Shown: positions 16,338-24,884 of the stretch, one piece after another
Layout: the number at the start of each line of letters is the position of its first letter
Numbering within the stretch: the stretch's first letter is position 1
Position numbers and translations under genes: made by a program
Assembly (NCBI RefSeq): GCF_016744175.1
Contig: NZ_JADGEV010000009.1
Span: forward strand, 17,996 to 81,995
From: Neptunomonas sp.
GTDB lineage: Bacteria > Pseudomonadota > Gammaproteobacteria > Pseudomonadales > Balneatricaceae
DNA length: 64,000 nucleotides
Direction: 5' to 3'
The notes under the pieces: generated by a model
Seen by the model: only the letters and a program-made list of their open reading frames with translations
What the model was told of the DNA's origin: nothing
Databases searched by the model: none

Positions 16338-16817
16338 TTATACTTCAGCAACAATCTGTCCGATAAAATCTCCTACCTGCATATCGCTTAAACGGCCAAA
16401 GTGATTGAGCCTTATTTGCCCCTGTTGATCGATTACTATAAGCGTAGGAGTGCCTTGCATATGGTAGGCGGTCATCGTATGAGGGATAGGCCCTGTGCTT
16501 GATGGGGCATCCACCGCTATTGGGAATGTGAGTCGATACTCAGATGCAAAAACTTCGAGTGCTTCTACGGTCATCACTTTGTGGTGCTCAAAAACAGTAT
16601 GTAGGCCAATGAGTTGTACATCGTCATGTGAATATAACTCATGTATGGCACTTGCTTGCGGAATGCCATGCACTACACAAGCCGGACATAACATTTGAAA
16701 AGCGTGGATGACGACAACCTTTCCTCTTAAATCGGATAAGGAGAGAGGTTTTTCCGTATTAAGCCACGTGACTGCTTCTAACTCGGGAGCTTGTCCGTAG
16801 GTGATGATGCTCTTCAT
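16338..16817 (-). CDS. Thioredoxin-like redoxin (CPAC active site)
   Basis: 159-aa cytoplasmic protein without signal peptide. It has the TlpA/AhpC-type fold pattern: LSDLRGKVVVIHAF, the redox centre CPAC at residues 44-47, then a strand DVQLIGLHTVFEHH and the cis-proline region MQGTPTLIVIDQQGQI. It probably reduces or oxidises thiols or peroxides. It lies 61 bases behind the secreted-protein gene on the same strand and is likely its operon partner, in turn divergent from a MarR regulator with a cysteine-rich C-terminus. Confidence 0.85.
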   Translation of the reverse strand: MKSIITYGQAPELEAVTWLNTEKPLSLSDLRGKVVVIHAFQMLCPACVVHGIPQASAIHELYSHDDVQLIGLHTVFEHHKVMTVEALEVFASEYRLTFPIAVDAPSSTGPIPHTMTAYHMQGTPTLIVIDQQGQIRLNHFGRLSDMQVGDFIGQIVAEV

Positions 16818-16878
16818 GTTGTCACTCCTTTTCTTTATGCATCGAAGAAAGAAACATCCTTGTCGCTACGTTTGCTGT

Positions 16879-17664
16879 TTATTGGTTTGCTTTGCCTGGA
16901 AGGCTTAAATCGCCAGAAGCAACATCCATGACATTAACCACACATAACAGAGGAGCGTGTACACTTTGGTTAACACGTAAGCCTGCTGTGACGCCATCAA
17001 ATGAGGTTTTCTCAAAAACTGTAATGTCATCAAAAGCGACGTTAACTTCTACAGTATCACCAATAAATACAGGATCCCAACCGGGGCTGTCTAGCAAGAT
17101 AGGAAGTCCGGGCCAAGTTTTAGGTAATTTTGGTGTAGTGCCTTCGGGGATATCAACAACGCCGAGTGCTCCTTTACCGCACTGCTCATTGGGTTGTAGT
17201 ACCACCCAGTGGCTGTGCCAAATATCGCCATCATTACCTGGGTTATTGTCTGAGTTTTCATCGTAGAGTGGCGTATCGTCAAAATCGGGGTGTGCTGTTA
17301 CCGCCAGTGCCAAAATACCTGCGTTACTTTCAAATCCTACTGTCGCGCTATCAAGGCTGGTGGGCCATACGTATGAGTAAACCGAACTCCCCGCTAACTT
17401 GCCGCTCGCACTGGGTTTACTGGTACCTGCTTGTGAGGCGACTGCCATATGAAATGTGGCGATATTGTTTTGCGTAGTAATTTTGGTGTGAATAATGTCA
17501 AAGGTGGATTCAATATTTTGAGATGTGTTTGGCTTTGAATGTATGCCGTGATTGTGGGATTCGGCAAGGCTTGCTGAGCTGGCGAGCATTGCTGCAGTTA
17601 GCGTCGCTGTAGCCATTGTGGCTGTTGTTAGTGTGGAGGCGGTGAGAAAATTTTGAATCTTCAT
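16879..17664 (-). CDS. Secreted protein of unknown function
   Basis: 261 aa. A long Ala/Thr-rich signal peptide runs to about residue 34 (cleavage after SLA). The mature protein is acidic, with DIIHTKITTQNNIATFHM, an Asp/Asn-rich stretch (residues about 137-147), DIWHSHWVVL and two cysteines (in NEQCGKG and PLLCVVN) that could pair. No known family is recognised; the strand-rich pattern suggests a beta-sandwich. It is divergent from the MarR-like gene at 17761 and is followed by the CPAC redoxin. The shared intergenic region contains a perfect 15-bp inverted repeat. Confidence 0.7.
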   Translation of the reverse strand: MKIQNFLTASTLTTATMATATLTAAMLASSASLAESHNHGIHSKPNTSQNIESTFDIIHTKITTQNNIATFHMAVASQAGTSKPSASGKLAGSSVYSYVWPTSLDSATVGFESNAGILALAVTAHPDFDDTPLYDENSDNNPGNDGDIWHSHWVVLQPNEQCGKGALGVVDIPEGTTPKLPKTWPGLPILLDSPGWDPVFIGDTVEVNVAFDDITVFEKTSFDGVTAGLRVNQSVHAPLLCVVNVMDVASGDLSLPGKANQ

Positions 17665-17728
17665 GGTTAATAACCTTTTTTAGTATTGAGTCGAAACTAT
17701 ATTATAATGAGGTGATTTTATTCACTTG

Positions 17729-17743
17729 TCAACAAGGTGTTGA
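17729..17743. promoter_or_regulatory. Inverted repeat, candidate MarR operator
   Basis: TCAACA-AGG-TGTTGA is a perfect 6+3+6 inverted repeat, overlapped by a second one, CTTGT-CA-ACAAG (17725-17736). It lies 18 bases before the MarR start and 65 bases before the divergent secreted-protein start; a TATAAT sequence sits at 17703-17708. Autoregulation by the adjacent MarR protein is the simplest reading. Confidence 0.55.
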
Positions 17744-17760
17744 TTCGATACTATTTGCTT

Positions 17761-18324
17761 ATGAATAAATTGATTAATCAACAATTACTGGAAAGGCTGG
17801 CGAGTTTACTGCGAAGTGAAAGCAGAGGAATGCTCCTAGAGCATGGTTTGCAGCCTGTACAGTTTGAAGCATTACAATACATCGCGAACTGTAATCGCTA
17901 TTCAGATACGCCGATGGCAGTAACTGATTTCTTGGGACAAACCAAAGGTACGGTATCGCAAACACTTAAAGTGCTTGAGAAAAAAGCATTGATCGAAAAG
18001 CTCACAGATGAAAAAGATAAGCGTGTTACGCATCTAAAAATAACCGAAGCGGGGAGGTCAATAACACAACATATGTTGCCTTCCCCTATTCTAAAAACAG
18101 CCAGTGATCATATGAATACTGATGAGGTTGCCATGATCAACTCATCGTTACACACCTTGCTGTATCAACTACAGAGCGCTAATGATTTTAAACCTTTCGG
18201 CCAATGCTCTAGCTGTATCCATAATACTAAGCAAGCGTCTGGTGAGTACTTGTGCGGCCTGACTCAAGAACTGCTCACGCCAAATGATGTTCAGCTGATT
18301 TGTCGTGAGCATCAGTACTCTTAA
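17761..18324 (+). CDS. MarR family regulator with C-terminal four-cysteine extension
   Basis: 187 aa. The MarR winged helix is clear (QFEALQYIANC, FLGQTKGTVSQTLKVLEKKALIEKLTDEKDKRV). After the dimerisation helices a C-terminal tail carries Cys149, Cys152, Cys165 and Cys181 (spacing CxxC, x12, x15), in the contexts FGQCSSCIH, EYLCGLT and LICREH. Four conserved-looking cysteines suggest a metal or iron-sulfur site, giving a redox- or metal-sensing role; this is inference. A GTG at 17737 is in frame, but ATG 17761 gives the normal MarR N-terminus. Divergent from the secreted protein-redoxin pair. Confidence 0.8.
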   Translation: MNKLINQQLLERLASLLRSESRGMLLEHGLQPVQFEALQYIANCNRYSDTPMAVTDFLGQTKGTVSQTLKVLEKKALIEKLTDEKDKRVTHLKITEAGRSITQHMLPSPILKTASDHMNTDEVAMINSSLHTLLYQLQSANDFKPFGQCSSCIHNTKQASGEYLCGLTQELLTPNDVQLICREHQYS

Positions 18325-18395
18325 GGGATAAAGGCATAGAAGGGCCTCTATCACGACTTTTCTTTACGGTGTTGAATAAAGACATATAGATTTAT

Positions 18396-18412
18396 ACCTA
18401 GTTAAACTAGGT
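18396..18412. promoter_or_regulatory. 17-bp palindrome upstream of the RTX-like gene
   Basis: ACCTAGTT-A-AACTAGGT is a perfect 8+1+8 palindrome about 150 bases upstream of the RTX-like gene and 70 bases after the MarR stop. Part of it recurs as ACTAGGTTTA near 18453. It has no T-run, so an operator is more likely than a terminator. Confidence 0.4.
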
Positions 18413-18564
18413 GAATTGTTTGATTGTATTCAAAATCTTAATCTTATAATGTCACTAGGTTTACTCATATATAATATAAGTGCTTCGGTATCATCTATAG
18501 GTTGCTTAAATTGATCCATTGATACTCACCTTAACGGCCATATGAAATTTAGGAGATTAATGAA

Positions 18565-19419
18565 ATGTCTACAGCTGAGCACCTAGCGCAGTACGGTGTC
18601 ACCCTTGAGCAAGCTAAAGATTTTATTTTATCCAATATAGCTGCGCCTAACGTTATATATGAAACTTCCCTTCAGTTTGGAGTGACTGCTGCAATGCTGG
18701 CGGAAATCTATGGTGGAGTGACGAAGGAAGAGGTTGTAGGTTTTTTCGATGCTCAAGGGCTTAATGGTTCTGCATTGGATGCAGGAGGTAGTTCTACAAC
18801 AACGGTATTACCCTCTGGCGGCATTTTTAATTTGAACTTTACTTTAGGAACGTCAGAAGCTGATCAAATTTTATCGGGAGCAGGATCGTTGCCTTCTTTA
18901 GCGGTGGCTATCGGCATGGAAGGAAATGACCAACTGGTTGCTAATAACTCTACAAGTACGGTACTGCTAGGTGGTAGTGGAAATGATACTTATACATTAG
19001 GAAGTAGTGGCCAATACTTGATATTAGATTCGTCCGGAAGTAACGATCATATCAATATGTCCACTTCTTTTTCCGAACTGGACGCAGAACTAATCAATGG
19101 AGGAAACGATTTAATACTCTTTGATAGCAGCTTGGCACTGTTGTTGCCTGACTGGAAAAACCCTGAAAATCGTATCGAAAGCTTTTCTCTCAATGGTGAA
19201 AGTTATACGTACAGCCATCTTGTTGCTGCCGTTAATGCTTACGGTGTCACTATTGATAATTTTTCTTTCAACGGGATGGATTCAAGTTCAATCGATAAAC
19301 ACCTTAAGCTGTTTGATAAACTAGCGTTAGTCGATTCTACGAATGCTGCGCAGGAGTTAGATTTTGATACCACTCAGGTTGTTGGTTCAGACTCACTGAT
19401 CGATTACTACATGTTGTAA
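18565..19419 (+). CDS. Small RTX-like (calcium-binding repeat) secreted protein
   Basis: 284-aa acidic protein without N-terminal signal peptide. Residues about 8-65 contain a marine-bacterial helical module (YGVTLEQAKDFILSNIAAP, FGVTAAMLAEIYGGVTKEEV). The middle holds one clear RTX nonapeptide-type repeat, LGGSGNDTYTLG, and degenerate ones (GMEGNDQLVANN, INGGNDLILFD). The Asp-rich C-terminus could be a type I secretion signal, but no secretion genes are nearby. AGGAG precedes the ATG closely. Likely exported; function unknown. A palindrome lies upstream and a terminator follows. Confidence 0.65.
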   Translation: MSTAEHLAQYGVTLEQAKDFILSNIAAPNVIYETSLQFGVTAAMLAEIYGGVTKEEVVGFFDAQGLNGSALDAGGSSTTTVLPSGGIFNLNFTLGTSEADQILSGAGSLPSLAVAIGMEGNDQLVANNSTSTVLLGGSGNDTYTLGSSGQYLILDSSGSNDHINMSTSFSELDAELINGGNDLILFDSSLALLLPDWKNPENRIESFSLNGESYTYSHLVAAVNAYGVTIDNFSFNGMDSSSIDKHLKLFDKLALVDSTNAAQELDFDTTQVVGSDSLIDYYML

Positions 19420-19425
19420 AATCCA

Positions 19426-19465
19426 GCGGTCAGTTTGGTTTTCACCTCGTTGACCGCATTTCTTC
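19426..19465 (+). terminator. Terminator after the RTX-like gene
   Basis: GCGGTCA at 19426-19432 pairs with TGACCGC at 19451-19457 around an 18-base loop, followed by ATTTCTTCC. It begins seven bases after the stop. Confidence 0.55.
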
Positions 19466-19574
19466 CTTCCCCATTTACTATTAAAAAGAGTGCACAGCAT
19501 TAACACTTCTCTAGTGTCTATGCAAAAAAATGAAGGGCATAGTGGCGGAAGCGATCAGATTATTTCAATTATTA

Positions 19575-20258
19575 TTACTTTTCTTGTTGGCGTAATACAA
19601 AAGTTTTGCGATCTATACCGCGATGCCTAGCCAACATCTCTTCAACCTTTGCTGGGTTGAGAGGGTCGTTGCCTTGTAGGTAGATTTCTAAATGTTCTTG
19701 CTGATCATTACCCCAGAAAAGCTCGTTGTCCACAATGAAGGTGGGTACTCCAAAAACACCTCGTGCAATCGCTTGTGTGGTTTCTTGCTGGAGTTGGGTT
19801 TTTACATCGTCTGTTTTAATTTCACTGAGCATTCCTATGCTGTTTAAACCGAGTGCATCCAGTACCTTGGCAAGGTCGGCTTCAGAGGCTAGGTCTATTC
19901 CGCGAGACCATCCTGCTTCAAAGATAGCGCTAATAACCTGGTGCTGGGCATCTCCTGCAACGCTGGGCAGTGATAAGCGTAATGCCGGTAATGGGTTGTA
20001 TGGGTGGTTGCGGGGCGGATCAAAATCAAAGCCATTGAGCTGTGCGTAGCGGTAGCAGTATTTATAGAGCGCAGTTTTTTTAGGCGGTACTTCTGCAGGC
20101 CCAAGTTGCCCCCAGTGATCTAGTAGCTTTCCAAATACAACGGGGTGCGCATTTAACGTGAGGCCATATTTTTCACATAGCGGTTGTACCCAACGCCAGC
20201 TAAAATAGGCATACGGAGACAGGTAGTCGAAGTAAAAATCCAATTTCCGCGTTTCCAT
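19575..20258 (-). CDS. 2-hydroxychromene-2-carboxylate isomerase family (DsbA-like) protein
   Basis: 227 aa. The N-terminus KLDFYFDYLSPYAYFSW has the HCCA-isomerase signature, with Ser in place of the DsbA cysteine at the active site; FGVPTFIVDNELFWGNDQ near the C-terminus is the matching cis-proline region. Such kappa-class GST-like enzymes isomerise aromatic degradation intermediates or use glutathione. No other naphthalene-type genes are nearby, so the substrate is uncertain. It lies 21 bases behind the EamA transporter gene on the same strand, probably in one transcript. Confidence 0.88.
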   Translation of the reverse strand: METRKLDFYFDYLSPYAYFSWRWVQPLCEKYGLTLNAHPVVFGKLLDHWGQLGPAEVPPKKTALYKYCYRYAQLNGFDFDPPRNHPYNPLPALRLSLPSVAGDAQHQVISAIFEAGWSRGIDLASEADLAKVLDALGLNSIGMLSEIKTDDVKTQLQQETTQAIARGVFGVPTFIVDNELFWGNDQQEHLEIYLQGNDPLNPAKVEEMLARHRGIDRKTFVLRQQEK

Positions 20259-20279
20259 AACAACCCCTTTATAGTTTGT

Positions 20280-21152
20280 TTATTTCAGTGTTATTTTTGT
20301 TTTTCTATTTGAAAGCACAAACGACAAGATGCCAGATGTGAAAATGATTGCCAAGCCTATGAGGCTGTAAGCATCTGGCCATTCATTAAAGAGGAAGACG
20401 CCTAAAATAGCGGCGGCGACCAGCTGGGAATATACGAACGGCGCTACAATATTGGCATCTAAACGGCGGTTAGCTTCAATAATAATTAGGTTACCCAAGG
20501 CCGAGGCAATAGAAGAGACCAACACTAGCCAAATAATACGACTGTCGATTGTTTGCGGGATAGATTCAATACCGGCGGGTGTTAATGCGATGCTTCCTGC
20601 CAATAATGTTGATAGTAAAATCAAGCGTGGCCTAAAGAAGCCAGCCAGCCAGCGGTTAGCCACCAACATGCAGCCATAACAAACACCCGCAACGAGAGCG
20701 AATAGCATACCTGTGGTTATACCAATACCTGGTTTTACAACAAGCACAACACCACCAAAGCCAATAAAGAGTAGTAGCGAGCGCAGTAATGTTATCTGCT
20801 CTTTAAGCACGGCGGCGGCTAAAAAATAGGCAACAATGGGCCCGATAAAAAAGATACCAAAGACGTTGGCGATAGGCTCAGTTTTAAGTGCTGATATCAT
20901 ACAAAATATTGCGCTGGTAAATAATGCGGCACGTAGCAACATACGCCAGTCAAAGAGATGCTTTATCTCGGTGCGCACTAAGCCACTAAAGGGAAGAATA
21001 AATAAAAATCCCACTAACAGCCGGCTCCAAGCAACAAATACCGGAGAGACATCCATTTCTGTGAGCAGTTTTCCGGCAGAGTCGCCTATGGGAATTAAGC
21101 ACATCCCCAGTAGGATCATCGCCAGTAGCATATGCTTATGTTGAGAAATCAT
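20280..21152 (-). CDS. EamA/DMT family transporter
   Basis: 290-aa inner-membrane protein with ten predicted hydrophobic helices arranged as two EamA repeats; FIGPIVAYFLAAAVLKEQI in the first half and SQLVAAAILGVFLFNEWPD in the second are the equivalent helix-loop-E regions of the duplicated unit. These proteins export metabolites, and the substrate is unknown. It is the first gene of a two-gene minus-strand unit with the HCCA isomerase-like gene. Confidence 0.9.
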   Translation of the reverse strand: MISQHKHMLLAMILLGMCLIPIGDSAGKLLTEMDVSPVFVAWSRLLVGFLFILPFSGLVRTEIKHLFDWRMLLRAALFTSAIFCMISALKTEPIANVFGIFFIGPIVAYFLAAAVLKEQITLLRSLLLFIGFGGVVLVVKPGIGITTGMLFALVAGVCYGCMLVANRWLAGFFRPRLILLSTLLAGSIALTPAGIESIPQTIDSRIIWLVLVSSIASALGNLIIIEANRRLDANIVAPFVYSQLVAAAILGVFLFNEWPDAYSLIGLAIIFTSGILSFVLSNRKTKITLK

Positions 21153-21326
21153 TCGCTTTATTGCTACACCAAGAATATAAAGAAGCAGACAATCTAAGGG
21201 GTTAGCCGGTATAAATCGAGAGGTTTACACTAATAGAGGGAAATAAATACCTCTGGCCGTTATTTTTATATCGCCATAAGGTCATCTTACTGTGCACATC
21301 CGCGTTATTAAAAGGCTCGAATAACT

Positions 21327-22217
21327 TTATCTACCTAAAACATCTCTTAATTGGGGCGCTGCCCAGTCTAAAAAAGCTCTCACTCTGATCGAAAGTAAGC
21401 GGTTATGAGGGTAAACAAACTGTATAGGAATGGATGTTTTTTCATATTCAGGGAGCAGGCGGACTAGTTGGCCTTTGCTTAATGCTTCATCTACTTGGTA
21501 GTGGAGTAAGCGTGTCGCTCCTAAGCCACTGATAGCGGAGGCGAGGGTGCTATCGACTTGGTTGGAAGACATAACGGTATTCATGTCATAGGTGTTGAGT
21601 GTCTGGTTGTTATTAAACGTCCATTGGCTACTTTGCGGATTAAAAACAACGAGAGGCCAATGGCGTAATTCCTCAGGCGTGCTTGGTTTTCCCATTGTTT
21701 TTACTAAGGAGGGGCTGGCGCAAATGATATGGCGGTTGAGCCCTAAAGGCATAGAGATAAGAGATGAATCTGCAAGATGCCCTATACGTATGGCAAGATC
21801 AAAACCCTCATCAATAATATCAACAATACGGTCAATCAAGGTGAGCTCAACGCGCAGGCCCGGGTGCTCGATCAGGTAACGGTTCAGTAAAGGGACAATA
21901 TGCAAACGACCAAACATCATGGGGGCTGTGATGGATAACTTACCCTCGGGTGCCCCGCGGCGGGCATCCAGTAAAAATTCTGCGTCGTTGATATCAGCCA
22001 GAATACGCCGACAGCGCAGTAGATAATCTCGTCCTTCATCAGTGAGGGAGATACGTCGAGTGCTGCGGTTAAGTAAACGCACACTTAAGTGGTTTTCTAA
22101 ATCTGCGAGTGCCCTGACAACAGAGGCTGGAGAGCGATTAATTGCTTCAGCAGCCGCAGAAAGGCTTCCTCTATCGACGATCTCTACAAAGGTCGCCATC
22201 GCTTTGAGTTTATCCAT
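21327..22217 (-). CDS. LysR family transcriptional regulator
   Basis: 296 aa. The N-terminal helix-turn-helix reads FVEIVDRGSLSAAAEAINRS and PASVVRALADLENHLSVRLLNRSTRRISLTDEG in sequence, the classic LysR motif. The C-terminal effector-binding domain is of the CrgA type (LDARRGAPEGKLSITAPMMFG). It is divergent from the glyoxalase and GST genes with 103 bases between starts, so it likely controls them, possibly in response to electrophiles. Confidence 0.93.
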   Translation of the reverse strand: MDKLKAMATFVEIVDRGSLSAAAEAINRSPASVVRALADLENHLSVRLLNRSTRRISLTDEGRDYLLRCRRILADINDAEFLLDARRGAPEGKLSITAPMMFGRLHIVPLLNRYLIEHPGLRVELTLIDRIVDIIDEGFDLAIRIGHLADSSLISMPLGLNRHIICASPSLVKTMGKPSTPEELRHWPLVVFNPQSSQWTFNNNQTLNTYDMNTVMSSNQVDSTLASAISGLGATRLLHYQVDEALSKGQLVRLLPEYEKTSIPIQFVYPHNRLLSIRVRAFLDWAAPQLRDVLGR

Positions 22218-22320
22218 GGTCGGCTCATTTGTGCATTTTATGCAAAGAACTTATCAGTATATGAGTATTTATTGCAACTGATGAATAAAAGATACTGTTG
22301 TCTCTTTCTATCAGGAGTAA

Positions 22321-22764
22321 ATGATGAAAAGCATCCAACCTGTGTCGCCAATGCCTGAGATGATTCGCGCATTTGATCATATAGGTATTCGCGTCAGTGA
22401 CCGGCAACAAGCTACGGCGTTTTATGCACGGCTCGGGTTTGTAGAGACTGCTTACTTTGCCGCATATGAGGCCAATGAGATGGTAGCGGGTGATGGAATA
22501 AGGATTAACCTAATCTTTAATGCAGCCAAGCAACCTCAATCTCGTAATGCATTGCTTGATATGCCCATTAAATACCCTGGCGTGACGCACCTAGCATTTG
22601 TAGTGGATGACCTATATCGGCTGCGGGATTGGCTCTTGGAAGAGGGTATTACTATTACGGAAGATGTTCATCCCATTGGCTCTCGTCGGGTAGCACTCTT
22701 CTTTCGTGATCCAGACGGTAATGTGCTCGAATTTAATCAATTGACTCAAGCTATTTCAAACTAA
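22321..22764 (+). CDS. VOC (glyoxalase/bleomycin resistance) family protein
   Basis: 147 aa. Two beta-alpha-beta-beta-beta repeats: FDHIGIRVSDRQQATAFYARLGF and THLAFVVDDLYRLRDWLLEEG; the metal-ligand pattern has His in FDHIGI, His in VTHLAF and Glu in the final NVLEFNQL. The family includes glyoxalase I, dioxygenases and thiol transferases. AGGAG precedes a double ATG (22321/22324). It sits with a GST gene downstream and a divergent LysR regulator, suggesting a small electrophile-detoxification unit. Confidence 0.9.
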   Translation: MMKSIQPVSPMPEMIRAFDHIGIRVSDRQQATAFYARLGFVETAYFAAYEANEMVAGDGIRINLIFNAAKQPQSRNALLDMPIKYPGVTHLAFVVDDLYRLRDWLLEEGITITEDVHPIGSRRVALFFRDPDGNVLEFNQLTQAISN

Positions 22765-22796
22765 TAACTTTCATATTATAAAAAGGACAATTAGGC

Positions 22797-23390
22797 ATGA
22801 AACTTTACGATTTAGAACCTTCTGGTAACTGTTATAAAATTCGTTTGTTTGCCTCGTTATTGCAAATAGACCTTGAGCTTGAAGCGGTCGACTTTTTAGA
22901 TGGAGCGCATAAGCGTTCTCCGGTCATTGATCTTAATCCGTGGGGGCAAGTTCCTGTATTGGTTGATGGTGACGTTGTGTTGCGTGACTCACAGGCCATT
23001 CTTGTTTACTTAGCTCGACAGTACGGTGGTCATGCCTGGTGGCCAGAAGGTGCTGCTCAACAGGGCGAGGTAATGCAGTGGTTGTCTACGGCCGCCAATG
23101 AAGTCCAAAATGGGCCGGGTGCTGCGCGTTTAGTCGACAAATTCTCTGCTCCACTTAATAAGCCTCAAGCGTTGGCAGTGAATGAGGGTATTTTGCCTTT
23201 ATTAGAGAGTCATCTTTCTCAACATAATTGGTTAGCCCTAGGGCGCCCAACCATTGCTGATATTGCTGTTTTTCCGTACGTTGCATTAGCACATGAAGGT
23301 GGAATAGACCTCTCTTCTTATACGGCTATTTTGACATGGTTTGAGCGTATTAAGTCCTTGGATAACTACATCCCGATGTCGGGTATCTAG
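22797..23390 (+). CDS. Glutathione S-transferase family protein
   Basis: 197 aa. The thioredoxin-like N-terminal domain shows LYDLEPSGNCYKIRLFASLL, the cis-proline region GQVPVLVDGDVVLRDSQAI (Gln-Val-Pro and the glutathione-binding D-S) and a helical C-terminal domain containing RPTIADIAVFPYVALA, the conserved GST N-capping box. It is 32 bases behind the VOC gene with AAAGGA upstream, probably co-transcribed and under the divergent LysR regulator. Confidence 0.92.
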   Translation: MKLYDLEPSGNCYKIRLFASLLQIDLELEAVDFLDGAHKRSPVIDLNPWGQVPVLVDGDVVLRDSQAILVYLARQYGGHAWWPEGAAQQGEVMQWLSTAANEVQNGPGAARLVDKFSAPLNKPQALAVNEGILPLLESHLSQHNWLALGRPTIADIAVFPYVALAHEGGIDLSSYTAILTWFERIKSLDNYIPMSGI

Positions 23391-23507
23391 AACGATAAAC
23401 ACAAAGGTTTAATCATGCATGTAGCAGAGGCTGGTATGCTTTTGCTGCATTTATTCTTAATGCCCTGTTGAGCTCTGATAAAAAGTCTTAAGCTAATATA
23501 TTGCTCT

Positions 23508-24646
23508 TCATTTATCAGAAAACTCTGTTTTGATTGTTTTGAACAGGTCAGCACAGGCAACCGCAGCTTCAACACACTGAGGGTCAAATAGCGCGCCGCT
23601 TTCAGCTTGGAGGTATTCTAGTGCTTCAGATCGGCTCCATGCTTTTTTATAAGGTCGTTCACTGGTCAGGGCATCATATACATCTGCTACTCTGATAATT
23701 CTGGCTTCTAATGGAATATTCTTTCCCGCTAGCTGGCCTGGATAGCCTGATCCATCCCAGTTTTCATGATGGTAAAAAACAATATTATAAAGAATCTGAC
23801 TAAAAGATTTTCCTTCAATCTGAAGATTTGCTAGAGCTTTCTCTATGATGTTTTTTCCGTAGGTGGTGTGTTTCTTCATCTCAGAAAACTCAGCATTTGT
23901 TAAGCGTCCGGGCTTTAAGAGAATTTTATCGGGAATAGCTATTTTACCGATATCATGCAGCGGTGCGCACAGGAACAGATCTTCTATAAACTCATCATCC
24001 AAATAGTGCGATATGGCAAGGTATCTGGCTATGTGTCTACTGTAGCGGCTCATGCGCTCAAGGTGCTCTCCCGTTTCATTGTCTTGCAGGGCAGCAACAT
24101 CTTTGAGGGTTTTTGCTGTTCCTTGTAAACCTTGGATAGCATAAAGTTCGCTGAAAATTAGTAAAGTGACGAGCTTGGCAGCAACATCTATTTGAGCTTG
24201 GGTCCGGTAATGAATAAACCTGTTTTTCTTGGAGGAAGAGAAAGAGATAATGCCCAAAAACTGCTTCTGTTCGAAAAAGGGACAATGTAGCTGCTCAAAA
24301 ATCCTTCGTTAATTAGTTTTTGGGCGACAGTGTTTTCTGGTTCGTCTTCAAAATCTCTGATGATCCGCAAAGAGGGGGACGTTTTTAGGGAGTGAATTTC
24401 TTTAAAGCTATTCAGAGGTATTTCTAAATGAGAAAGAGGCTCATTGATTCCTGAGCTGCTTAAGTAAGACTTCAAGATATCTGAATGCTGGTCATACATA
24501 GCCACGGAAATACGACCTATATCCGAGTATCGGCTTTTTACAATCTCTAAAATTGACTCTAAATTGCTATTCAAAGACTCTCGTAAAGATAGTTTTTCAA
24601 AAGCTTCGTTAAGGCTCTCTGTTTTCGCATGAGTTGTAATAATCAT
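23508..24646 (-). pseudogene. GAF-HD-GYP c-di-GMP phosphodiesterase, frameshifted copy
   Basis: This gene is a paralogue of the intact neighbour at 24885. Its 5' half (24646 to about 24280) encodes the GAF domain, and its 3' half the HD-GYP domain (HDIGKIAIPD, HHENWDGSGYP), but the two are in different frames. The break is in an A-run at 24274-24278 (five A's; a sixth would restore IVPFFEQKQFLGIISF, matching IVPIFDNKKFLGIISF in the twin). Repaired, the product would be 379 aa. Both halves are otherwise well conserved, so the lesion is recent, a sequencing error, or slippage-corrected. An internal ATG at 24257 could still express HD-GYP alone. Confidence 0.85.
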
Positions 24647-24789
24647 TGACTAGGTCATCCTAGCTGAAGAGTAACTAATAGTGGGGTTGGTCCATTCCCT
24701 ATGTCAAAGCTTCTAGGCTTTAAGTGCTAAGTCACTATGGCTAAAGCGTCTTTCACATGATGTCTATTAGATCGTAAGTTCATAAACTA

Positions 24790-24821
24790 CATTGTAGTTC
24801 TCTTTCCGTCATTCGCCATTG
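24790..24821 (-). repeat. Conserved upstream element, copy 1
   Basis: A 32-base block matching 26113-26144 at 29 of 32 positions. It contains CATTGTAGTTCTCTTTC followed by a second conserved run (CGCCATTG). It lies 145 bases upstream of the frameshifted HD-GYP start, in otherwise unmatched intergenic DNA, so it was probably kept by selection or duplicated with the gene as a promoter or leader part. Confidence 0.7.
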
Positions 24822-24884
24822 TTAACCTTTTTCTAGGTATCATGAAAACATTTTTACTGCATAGGGAAGAGTTCCCAGCACCTG

